A stretch of DNA of 20,537 bases from a virus, in IMG/VR virus record IMGVR_UViG_3300031565_000481, positions 1-20,537 of that record; one strand, given 5' to 3'. This document shows positions 13,782 to 20,271 of the stretch, one piece after another; position 1 is the first letter of the stretch, and each line of letters begins with the position of its first letter. A program made the translations under genes and the position numbers. Below the pieces are notes generated by a model. The model worked only from the letters and a program-made list of their open reading frames with translations, was not told the origin of the DNA and searched no databases.

Positions 13782-13952
13782 AAAAATGTTTTTGGTAATG
13801 TCTATCGTACTACCATATAATAGGCCGGGCCCGTAGACTTTCCTATAATAGTACTCGCCCCATATAAACTTTCCGTTGTGCCTAAACGGAACCATTGCAA
13901 ATTTCTTTTTCCAATTAGTTTTACTTGGGCCCGACGACATTTCGTTATCCAT
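13764..13952 (-). CDS. Small paralogous phage protein A (62 aa)
   Basis: ATG at 13952 overlaps the TAA of the zinc-finger gene (TAATG) and has GGAGG six bases upstream. The protein reads NWKKKFAMVPFRHNGKFIWG, a YYYRK strand and ends in IDITKNIFDLLED, clearly paralogous to the next gene, with similar spacing. No motif or membrane segment is seen. The pair arose by tandem duplication, as the junction DNA after both copies is also conserved. Confidence 0.7.
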   Translation of the reverse strand: MDNEMSSGPSKTNWKKKFAMVPFRHNGKFIWGEYYYRKVYGPGLLYGSTIDITKNIFDLLED

Positions 13953-14632
13953 TAAAAGCCTCCGTCGCTCAATGCTTTCTTAATAAGTTCAGTATCAGCC
14001 ATATAGTCTATAAAGTGCCTCTGCCAATATGATGGATCAATCCATTTAAATATGTACTGCACTTGTTCTTCATTCAATTCCTCTAAGAACTTTATGCCCG
14101 TGTCACAATTATAAAGCGCCCACGGACTTATCTTCCCTAATGTAATATAGTAGCATATTTTATTCTCATTTCCTAGCCAGAAAACATGGTTAAATTCAGC
14201 ATCGTTTTCTATGCCCCACTCCACGGTGAATTCCACAAATCGTTCTATTGCTTCTTCTGCTTTTTCCTTTCTCAAATAATTGTGTAGGAATTCTTCGTAC
14301 ATATCATCCCTACACCACTTATCCAATTTCTTATTTTGTTTAATTATCCAATCAATAAACAGTGCAGGAGCAACTGCATTAATCTTTTTAATGTGTTTAC
14401 CAAACTTGACAAAGGCAGTGTAATACGGGCTAGTGCTAAAGTCTTCGTGTGTCTTTAACTTAGAGGTGCCCTGTGTTAATTCAAAAAAACGTAGGTATGT
14501 TTGAAATCCTATTTGCACACCAGGATCATTCTTTTGGAAGAATCTCTTTTTCTGCTCACAGTTGTGGACTTGAAGAGTGCTTTCTCTTCTAAAAAACTTC
14601 CCGCAAAATGTACAACTTAGTTCGTCTGCCAT
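13952..14632 (-). CDS. Zinc-finger phage protein (226 aa)
   Basis: The N-terminus has a classical-finger-like C7-x2-C10-x12-H23-x-C25 (CTFCGKFF ... STLQVHNC), followed by a basic EQKKRFFQK stretch. The remaining 190 residues are helical, with ALFIDWIIKQNKKLDKW, a YEEFLHNYLRKEKAEEAIERF helix pair and SPWALYNCDTGIKFLEELN. A nucleic-acid- or protein-binding role is suggested by the finger; the large domain is not recognised, though it looks like a protein I remember as common in marine T4-like phages. The ATG at 14632 lies in the last 16 bases of the SDR-like gene. It may regulate replication or transcription; evidence for this is only the finger and its location. Confidence 0.75.
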   Translation of the reverse strand: MADELSCTFCGKFFRRESTLQVHNCEQKKRFFQKNDPGVQIGFQTYLRFFELTQGTSKLKTHEDFSTSPYYTAFVKFGKHIKKINAVAPALFIDWIIKQNKKLDKWCRDDMYEEFLHNYLRKEKAEEAIERFVEFTVEWGIENDAEFNHVFWLGNENKICYYITLGKISPWALYNCDTGIKFLEELNEEQVQYIFKWIDPSYWQRHFIDYMADTELIKKALSDGGF

Positions 14633-15168
14633 CTTCCTTGTTGAAACAACATATCCTCGATGTGGATTTTACTACTTATAACGTAGTCCACTAGCTTACA
14701 CATTTCATCCATTTCTATATAATGTTCTGGCTTAACTGTTCTCAATACCCGCTCCGATGCAAAGTAACTAGGGCGTATTAGGATTATTTTACACACAGGA
14801 TTTAGCTTCCTGAGGTTCTTACATGCTGCATCTAATCCGAATTTCTCAGCGTAGTATTGATTTGGTTCGCTATGGAAATCATCTGTTGTATGACTACCCA
14901 CAGTTAAAATAATTTTCTGCTTGTCTTTCCATCTATGGTATAACTGATACAACAAGGAAACCTGTGCTGTTACTGGCAATGCATTGTTGATAAACACATC
15001 TGCATCATCAGCTAACGTAAGTACTTCCTGCATTTTAAACGGAAGGATATATCCTAACGACCTAGAGAATCCTGAGACCTCGTGTCCAGTATTTATAAAG
15101 TGCTCATATAATGCTGCACCCAATCCCTTAGTATGACCAGTTATTGCAATTTTAAGCTTTGATGTCAT
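14617..15168 (-). CDS. Short-chain dehydrogenase/reductase-fold protein (183 aa)
   Basis: ATG at 15168 is chosen over the upstream ATG at 15198 because it has GGAGG close by and overlaps the upstream gene by only 17 bases. SDR hallmarks are in order: T10-G-x3-G-L-G17 nucleotide-binding turn after a KIAI strand; NNA at 61-63; S92 after ILTV; and Y105-x3-K109 (YYAEK), the catalytic pair. At 183 aa it is shorter than typical 250-aa SDRs, mostly in the substrate-binding C-terminus. It may reduce a nucleotide sugar or other small metabolite, or be an NAD(P)-sensing protein; the substrate cannot be read. Its placement inside the replication operon is unusual. Confidence 0.8.
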   Translation of the reverse strand: MTSKLKIAITGHTKGLGAALYEHFINTGHEVSGFSRSLGYILPFKMQEVLTLADDADVFINNALPVTAQVSLLYQLYHRWKDKQKIILTVGSHTTDDFHSEPNQYYAEKFGLDAACKNLRKLNPVCKIILIRPSYFASERVLRTVKPEHYIEMDEMCKLVDYVISSKIHIEDMLFQQGRWQTN

Positions 15169-15628
15169 AGTCCTCCAGCAACTGTTTGAACTCCTCATCA
15201 GTCATAAGCTCACCCATTAAGTCTATGTTTGATAATTTCTCGTTGGGATACAGTTTTTGCAATACCTTAGTTTTGCTCTTAGTGCCTTTGGACTTTCCTG
15301 AGGGTATCGGAACCCATGCGTGAAATTGCATGCCTACGTTGGGACTAATAGTGCTAAGAACTAACCATTGTAATCCAAAATGCTTAGACCCAATGTCGAA
15401 AAACATTTTGTTGGCGCGTTTATTTGCTGCTATTAAGTAATATGCTTGAAGGTCTGCATTGCCAGTTACTGAACTGGCATACCTTAATCCCAAATACCCG
15501 CTAAACTTTTTCTGTTCTTCTGCTGTTAGCCGATCGAAAAAACCTCTGTCTTTGCGATCTATCGCATTACAAAGATCCTTTATGTTAACCCCGGGTTTCG
15601 TCGTTTTTTTGGGTGATGGCATAAGCAA
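15152..15628 (-). CDS. Conserved-type phage protein, possibly gp62-like clamp-loader small subunit
   Basis: The start is either TTG at 15628, with AGAGG seven bases upstream, or ATG at 15622, which has no site at proper distance. The layout recalls T4 gp62: an N-terminal basic tail, a helix with a NAIDRKDRG turn (compare GAINNK in gp62), a YASSVTGNADLQAYYL helix, a central LQWLV, a lysine-rich loop (SGKSKGTKSKTK) and a C-terminal LYPNEKLSNIDLMGELMTDE. T4 gp62 is 187 aa and this is 158. No gp44-like ATPase or gp45 clamp gene is in view, so the assignment is tentative. The operon position between uvsW and the primase fits a replisome component. Confidence 0.5.
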   Translation of the reverse strand: MLMPSPKKTTKPGVNIKDLCNAIDRKDRGFFDRLTAEEQKKFSGYLGLRYASSVTGNADLQAYYLIAANKRANKMFFDIGSKHFGLQWLVLSTISPNVGMQFHAWVPIPSGKSKGTKSKTKVLQKLYPNEKLSNIDLMGELMTDEEFKQLLEDYDIKA

Positions 15629-15848
15629 CCGCTAACCTCTCTAGTGCATCCTTTATTATCAAACTACGCTTCGATAAATCACATGCTTCTAAGTAATCAT
15701 ATGCATCTAAATATCTTTCTGGAGTCTTCGGTGGACTAAATTGTTTCCTTCTACCATGTGGGTCACCGCTCTTTCTACCATATACAGTTTTCCCACCGTC
15801 GGGTGACTCGTATATAATAATTTCCTTTGTGCTTTTTACAAGCGCCAT
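15585..15848 (-). CDS. Small phage protein (87 aa), unknown
   Basis: The ATG at 15848 overlaps the upstream TAA (TAATG). The N-terminal part has two predicted strands and a glycine-rich turn (IIIYESPDGGKTVYGRKSG), a pattern I have seen in short phage proteins but cannot name. A helical C-terminus (YLDAYDYLEACDLS, LIIKDALERLAVAYAI) follows. It overlaps the possible gp62-like gene by about 40 bases. It has no zinc site or catalytic motif. Confidence 0.65.
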   Translation of the reverse strand: MALVKSTKEIIIYESPDGGKTVYGRKSGDPHGRRKQFSPPKTPERYLDAYDYLEACDLSKRSLIIKDALERLAVAYAITQKNDETRG

Positions 15849-16366
15849 TACCAGGCCTTACTAATATCTACAATCTCACACTGCCTACTAATTTCCTTAA
15901 CTAGGAATATGCAGGGTGGTTTGTCTCCATCATGCAATGGTATTCCTAGTAAGTGATTGTTCTTTAGCTTAGGGAAGTACCATTTAACATCTTGGTAAAC
16001 GTCGACTATCTCTATTTCTAAAAAGGTAGGTTTAAAATCGGCAATAGGATTAAACACGAACGCTTTGAAGCCGCGATCGTTTACGCTTGTTAGTGGGATA
16101 GTTTCTAAGTCCCCTAAGTCAGGCTCGCCTATTAATATTTGCCATTCCTTTGACATTGGTGGTGAGACCGGAACCTTAATAATGTGTTCTCCGATCTTAC
16201 AAGCCAGGGCGGGCGAATTGAAGCTTTCTAAAAATACTAGTGGCATAAAAAAATAGTCTGGGTTCTTCGGATTGCTGTTGTCTAGTACACAAAACCTTAA
16301 GTCTTCTACCTCTTCTGGAATGTTGTCTAATTCAAATGCTTTATTGTCTACGGTTAATATCTTCAT
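15848..16366 (-). CDS. Conserved-type phage protein (172 aa), unknown, probably early
   Basis: The frame is open to GTG at 16381, but ATG at 16366 (MKILTVDNKAF) fits better: a sigma70-type promoter has its predicted +1 on the A of this ATG. It is beta-rich and acidic, with well-formed blocks (EEVEDLRFCVLDNSNPKNPD, PLVFLESFNSPALACKIGEH, LIGEPDLGDLETIPLTSVND, VYQDVKWYFPKLKNN). No enzymatic motif is seen. It has the feel of a strongly conserved structural or regulatory protein and begins a transcript running to the replication genes. Confidence 0.75.
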   Translation of the reverse strand: MKILTVDNKAFELDNIPEEVEDLRFCVLDNSNPKNPDYFFMPLVFLESFNSPALACKIGEHIIKVPVSPPMSKEWQILIGEPDLGDLETIPLTSVNDRGFKAFVFNPIADFKPTFLEIEIVDVYQDVKWYFPKLKNNHLLGIPLHDGDKPPCIFLVKEISRQCEIVDISKAW

Positions 16367-16372
16367 CTTATT

Positions 16373-16401
16373 ACTATACACTATCCTTTCGTTATTTGCA
16401 A
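16373..16401 (-). promoter_or_regulatory. Sigma70-type promoter for the 172-aa gene, predicted leaderless
   Basis: On the minus strand: -35 TTGCAA (16396-16401), 17-base spacer, -10 TATAGT (16373-16378). The predicted +1 is 16366, the A of the ATG. No Shine-Dalgarno sequence lies at usual distance; the nearest AAAGGA is about 18 bases upstream. Confidence 0.55.
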
Positions 16402-16425
16402 TACTTTAATCAATCCGTGCATGAA

Positions 16426-17880
16426 TTATTGCCATACTACCTTTTCAAGTTGAAATTCGTACCGTTGATCTTTGTAGAACTGTTTACGTTTTAGTAAATG
16501 CCGGTGAGAGAATTTACTGGTGCTTGCTATGTCCCAAATCTGTACAAAGTTCTTATCCTTTGCTTTCCTAACACCCCGGCCGATAGATTGAATTACTCGG
16601 ACGAAGCTTTTCCCCGGCTCAAGTAACACCAGATTGAAGATCCTAGGTATATTAATACCAACAGCGGCCACGCCATAAGTAGCAACAATAAGCTTATTAC
16701 TATAGTCAGCAACTTCATCGTAGTGTTCTTTCCTGTTCTTAACATGAGTGCTCCCACTTATAAAGACGGAATCAGGTAACAGTGTATTTAACAGTTTGCC
16801 AGTTTTAATTCTATCCACCAACACCAACGTGTTCCCACTTTCAAGCATATTTTTAATAAGGTTACTAATATATTTTACTCGGTCATCGTTGGTTACTAGG
16901 TAACTTAGTTCTTTCGGATAACTGCCGTAGTTGATATGATCGATTAACTGGACGATGTTGACGTTGCAATTGGCTAACACATCCTTTGCTTGCAATTCAT
17001 GCGTCTGAATCCTGTGAATTACTGGGCCAAGGCTGACCAACAATGCATTAAACTCAAATAGTTCTTTAGGAATTGTTCCAGTAAGGCCCCAGCGTATAGG
17101 AATGTGGGCAAATATTCCAGTTAACATAGCTTTTAATACATCGGCTTTAGTGCCATGTGCTTCATCTACCATAATGCAGATAACATCCTCAATAAACTCA
17201 TGTATCGTGTGTTCACCTACCTTATTCTTCGTGTTCTTAAGTAGATTATTAAGGCTCTGCCATGTGCATATGGTGTGTTTCTTATTGTATTCTTTGCGGT
17301 CACCAAAGTAAACGCCGACATCCATGTTCAATATCTTGTAGTCTTCTTCTGTTTGATTAACCAGACTTTTGTTGGGTACTATAATGATTGTGCGGCCGTA
17401 CTTTTCACACTTCTGGCTTAGTACTGCTGTAACAATTGTTTTGCCTGCGCCCGTTGCTATCTCTTGTAAGCCCTGCGGGTTCGCTAAGAATTTATTAATA
17501 ATCTCAACTTGATAATCCCTAAGTTCTATTGCTTGATTTTCATGAACGTGCCCTTTCGGCCACGAAAAATGGCCATAACTGTCCTTGTCCACTTCAACAA
17601 AACTAAACTCTGTTGTATTAATTCGCAAGTCTTCGAGGTCGATCTCATACCCAGCCTTTTCAACAAGGGGTAATATTTGATCTAGTAAATGAAGATACGA
17701 ACTACCACCAAGTTGGAAAAAGTTTATGCAACCATCCCATCTTCCTAGCTTAACTGAGGGTAGATGATGGGCGTAAGGAACCCTGAATTTAAACTTATCC
17801 GACAACTTTTTTCTTGTTGATAAATCTAACCCTTCAAATTTTATGTTTACTTCATCTTTGATTAATAGTTTTGTTCTCAT
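16426..17880 (-). CDS. uvsW: UvsW-type SF2 helicase (recombination and fork regression)
   Basis: 484 aa against 503 in T4 UvsW. The N-terminal domain keeps the UvsW signature GRWDGCINFF (46-55; GNWDGRIRLL in T4). The SF2 core follows: ELRDYQ (119-124), Walker A ATGAGKT (142-148), IIIVPNKSLV, CTWQSL (205-210), DEAH box (239-242), LTGT (266-269), ATYGVAAVGINIP and motif VI QSIGRGVRK (431-439). UvsW unwinds R-loops and branched DNA, promotes fork regression and helps switch from origin- to recombination-dependent replication. The ATG at 17880 lies in the last 29 bases of the upstream HARP-like gene and has no clear ribosome site, so translation is probably coupled to it. Confidence 0.95.
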   Translation of the reverse strand: MRTKLLIKDEVNIKFEGLDLSTRKKLSDKFKFRVPYAHHLPSVKLGRWDGCINFFQLGGSSYLHLLDQILPLVEKAGYEIDLEDLRINTTEFSFVEVDKDSYGHFSWPKGHVHENQAIELRDYQVEIINKFLANPQGLQEIATGAGKTIVTAVLSQKCEKYGRTIIIVPNKSLVNQTEEDYKILNMDVGVYFGDRKEYNKKHTICTWQSLNNLLKNTKNKVGEHTIHEFIEDVICIMVDEAHGTKADVLKAMLTGIFAHIPIRWGLTGTIPKELFEFNALLVSLGPVIHRIQTHELQAKDVLANCNVNIVQLIDHINYGSYPKELSYLVTNDDRVKYISNLIKNMLESGNTLVLVDRIKTGKLLNTLLPDSVFISGSTHVKNRKEHYDEVADYSNKLIVATYGVAAVGINIPRIFNLVLLEPGKSFVRVIQSIGRGVRKAKDKNFVQIWDIASTSKFSHRHLLKRKQFYKDQRYEFQLEKVVWQ

Positions 17881-19009
17881 TTAAATATATCATTTTTTCT
17901 ATGCTTGGGGACATTTCGTTTACCCCATTGGTACGGCAGATAGATACACAAACGATTCTGTCGCTGTATCCCTCAACACACTTTTGTAAATATAAATGCT
18001 CAAAATTTGAGCTTGAAAGATTACACAATAGTATTGTTCCGTCAGTTTTTGCGGGCACTGTCACGTCGCGCACTACACCCCAAACATTTTCATCTTCATT
18101 GACAGTTTCATCAAGTACAAGATAATCCTTTCTATTAAATAAAATTATATCTCTATTTACTAGTTTAGCGTATTCTTTTACATGTGTCAAAACTTTCCCT
18201 GGTTGATCGTTCTTTAAGAATTTAAGCTCGACTATACGGTCAAACATTAGACTAGTGTGCAGTACTGTAGTATCCGAAAGTAATTCTCGTGCTTTGCTTG
18301 ACATTTTGGCTGATAGATTGTACCCATACAGCCTGCGTCTATCAATTAAGTAGATGATGCGTTCGCGTTCGGTCATTCCCTTAGTTTTCAATTCTAGCGC
18401 ACTCGCTAATTCCTTCGGTGCGCCCACCACAATACCGTCCTCAGTCAACTGCATTGTATTTGCGTGGCTAACATCTAATTTACAAATCTCCTCGAACTTA
18501 GCTAATACGTCCGGCGCGATCTTGTAGCCATCGTTCATACATATTTTGACAAAGTCTTTAATGTTATTAGGCGAGGCATAAATGTACCAAAATTTATCGG
18601 CAGAACTATACGCTAATGTCCCGCGGGTAGAATACCTAAGCTTTTTAAGGGCGGTAAACATTTTCTGATCGAACGGGAAGGAAAGTTCTAAGTATCGTCG
18701 GTCCTCAGAAAACCTAAGTTCTTTTTCTAAATGTTTAGGCACCCGTATTTTATTGCGTAATAGAAGTTTATCTACTTGGTCGATATTAATCCCGAACTTA
18801 GTACGCAATTGACGCGAATACTTTTTAACGAGAATCACACTAACTTCATATTGATTTTCTGTGAGGGCTGTTCCTTGTAGAACCTGCTGCGCCAAATTGT
18901 GCATCAAACTAACATCATTCCTGCCAAGGTTAATTTTAGTCTTAACTCGATGTGATCCCCAAGAGTTTTGGGACAAGAACACTATCACATCTTCCAAGTA
19001 CTTTGTCAT
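17852..19009 (-). CDS. HARP-like domain protein (385 aa) overlapping uvsW
   Basis: Residues about 97-175 resemble the HARP domain of SMARCAL1-type annealing helicases: LELSFPFDQKMFTALKKL, a tryptophan in DKFWYIYASP and KICMNDGYKIAPDVLAKFEEI, matching the F-P-F-D ... W-x-V ... L pattern. A preceding helical segment (35-85) includes LTENQYEVSVILVKKYSRQL. The C-terminal 200 residues are alpha/beta with no Walker motif, so this is not itself an evident helicase. In SMARCAL1 the HARP domain binds fork junctions and is fused to an SF2 motor; here the motor could be the UvsW encoded next. The ATG at 19009 has no ribosome site and coincides with a predicted +1. Identity of the C-terminal domain is unknown. 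Confidence 0.75.
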   Translation of the reverse strand: MTKYLEDVIVFLSQNSWGSHRVKTKINLGRNDVSLMHNLAQQVLQGTALTENQYEVSVILVKKYSRQLRTKFGINIDQVDKLLLRNKIRVPKHLEKELRFSEDRRYLELSFPFDQKMFTALKKLRYSTRGTLAYSSADKFWYIYASPNNIKDFVKICMNDGYKIAPDVLAKFEEICKLDVSHANTMQLTEDGIVVGAPKELASALELKTKGMTERERIIYLIDRRRLYGYNLSAKMSSKARELLSDTTVLHTSLMFDRIVELKFLKNDQPGKVLTHVKEYAKLVNRDIILFNRKDYLVLDETVNEDENVWGVVRDVTVPAKTDGTILLCNLSSSNFEHLYLQKCVEGYSDRIVCVSICRTNGVNEMSPSIEKMIYLNENKTINQR

Positions 19010-19015
19010 ATTAAT

Positions 19016-19044
19016 ATATTAACACCTATGCATTTTCAAGTCAA
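19016..19044 (-). promoter_or_regulatory. Sigma70-type promoter of the HARP-like gene/uvsW operon, predicted leaderless
   Basis: On the minus strand: -35 TTGACT (19039-19044), 17-base spacer, -10 TAATAT (19016-19021). The predicted +1 is 19009, the A of the ATG. The -35 begins at the end of the T run of the preceding terminator. Confidence 0.7.
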
Positions 19045-19071
19045 AAAAAACCCCCGAACAAGTCGGGGGTT
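19043..19071 (-). terminator. Rho-independent terminator after the AAA+ ATPase gene
   Basis: A 9-bp perfect stem (AACCCCCGA with TCGGGGGTT, five-base loop) followed on the minus strand by eight T residues. It ends the ATPase transcript 30 bases past its stop codon and abuts the promoter of the next operon. Confidence 0.95.
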
Positions 19072-19100
19072 CCTGCGCCGGAGCCAACCTGCGCAAAACT

Positions 19101-20123
19101 TTATGCTTGTGTACGACGCTTGAAGCAAAGCTCTTTGGTGTAAGCTTCCCACTTCTCCGGGAACGACTTGACCAAGTCAGCAATTTTGATCGCCATACGC
19201 AGACTCATTTCCGACACCTCGTCCTGGTGTGCGTACATGAAGTCCAGGATCATATTTTCCTGATCAGCATCGAAGTCGTAGTTGGTAAACAGTTCGCCCG
19301 ACTTCGCTACCGATTTGATGCGTAGGATTTTCTCGCGCATCGTGTCCATCGTCAAGTCCAAGTAATGGCAGCGTGACTGAAGCGCGTCAAGGTGATCGCG
19401 GATCTTCGGGCTGCGGATGTTGTCGAACTTGGTGTTGGTAATAATGATCACCGAGCCTCGGAATTCAAAGCTATCGGGGATTCCTTCGCGACGCAGCACG
19501 TTCGAATCCTTGCTCCAGGAAATCCTACGCGACTTGCCCGAGTCCAGTGCGCCCTTCAAAATGTTCAAGCACACTTCATCATGCAAGGGGGAGTCACAGT
19601 CATCAAACACAACGACGTTACCTTTTTCGGAGTACTTGAACAAGTTGATATACAAGCCCAAGTCACTTGACGCGCCCTTAATAACTGCAAAGGGCAGCGG
19701 TTTTTGTGCAACTTGCGAAAACAGAGTGCAACGTTCCAGTTCCTGCTCGACGCCAAAGCTCTTGCCAACCCCCGGAGGGCCGACAACAATCATTGCGCGG
19801 ATGTCACCGGCGCAGGTTGCTTTGGTCATCTCGTGCAGCATCTCAAACTTGTGGTCGATGCGCTCCATAATCTGTTCATCGGTTTCTACGACAACAGGTG
19901 CCGCAGCATCCGTACCCGGACTACCACCATCCGAGAACTCGTAATCTTCAATACTGTTGATTTTAACTTTGACTCGATCCGGAAAGCCGGGGAACCGGTC
20001 GTTGTTTTCGACGGTAACGTAACCGCCCTTTTTGCCCTGTCGGAACTGCTCGACGAGGACGAACGCTTCATTAGTAATTTGCGTCCCGCGGTAGCTGCCT
20101 TTCTTAATCATTACTGAGGACAT
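19101..20123 (-). CDS. AAA+ ATPase (340 aa), GC-rich, separate transcription unit
   Basis: Residues 1-63 form a small basic beta-rich domain; an acidic linker with an alanine/proline stretch (64-80) follows; then an AAA+ module with Walker A GPPGVGKS (115-122), Walker B VVVFDDCD (170-177), a sensor-1 asparagine in IIITNTKF (N230) and a likely arginine finger (R251). The C-terminal helical lid ends the protein. ATP hydrolysis with remodelling of a nucleic acid or protein complex is expected; the substrate is unknown. The gene has AGGAG seven bases before its ATG, a consensus promoter and its own terminator. Composition is unlike its neighbours (33 G+C in 60 bases from 19501) with C- or G-ending codons dominating, suggesting recent acquisition or strong expression. 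Confidence 0.9.
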   Translation of the reverse strand: MSSVMIKKGSYRGTQITNEAFVLVEQFRQGKKGGYVTVENNDRFPGFPDRVKVKINSIEDYEFSDGGSPGTDAAAPVVVETDEQIMERIDHKFEMLHEMTKATCAGDIRAMIVVGPPGVGKSFGVEQELERCTLFSQVAQKPLPFAVIKGASSDLGLYINLFKYSEKGNVVVFDDCDSPLHDEVCLNILKGALDSGKSRRISWSKDSNVLRREGIPDSFEFRGSVIIITNTKFDNIRSPKIRDHLDALQSRCHYLDLTMDTMREKILRIKSVAKSGELFTNYDFDADQENMILDFMYAHQDEVSEMSLRMAIKIADLVKSFPEKWEAYTKELCFKRRTQA

Positions 20124-20168
20124 ATTTGGCTCCTAGCTGTTGAATGGAATGTTTTTTCTTATGTATGT

Positions 20169-20197
20169 ATTATACTGCCAGTCCATTCTTTGGTCAA
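20169..20197 (-). promoter_or_regulatory. Consensus sigma70 promoter of the ATPase gene
   Basis: On the minus strand: -35 TTGACC (20192-20197), exactly 17 bases, -10 TATAAT (20169-20174, perfect). The predicted +1 is at about 20162, giving a leader of 39 bases with a good ribosome site. This is the best promoter in the window. Confidence 0.85.
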
Positions 20198-20202
20198 CCA
20201 AA
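20189..20202. promoter_or_regulatory. Inverted repeat overlapping the -35 (candidate operator)
   Basis: TTTGGT-N2-ACCAAA, perfect six-base arms, fully covers the -35 hexamer of the ATPase promoter. A dimeric repressor bound here would block RNA polymerase; there is no repressor gene in the window to pair with it. Confidence 0.5.
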
Positions 20203-20271
20203 ATGAATCCCTTTAAAATCAAGAGGTTACAAATATAGGGGTCTTGTAAGTTGTTGTTTTATAAGGGGTTT

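Noticed and set aside
13763-13783. Longer form of the 72-aa paralog starting at TTG 13783
   Set aside because: GGAGG is correctly placed for ATG 13762, and the extra codons overlap the end of the upstream paralog.
17880-17910. A separate promoter directly ahead of uvsW (TATATT near the ATG)
   Set aside because: Spacing to the ATG is wrong for the leaderless pattern and no -35 is found 17 bases upstream; coupling to the overlapping upstream gene is simpler.
19417-20117. Long plus-strand reading frames (137 and 175 codons) opposite the AAA+ ATPase gene
   Set aside because: They lie antisense to a gene with clear Walker motifs; GC-rich sequence has few chance stops. No ribosome site or recognisable domain.
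20203-20271. Terminator after the DHHA1-containing gene
   Set aside because: Runs of CCCC and T are present but I could not form a stem of useful length from them.
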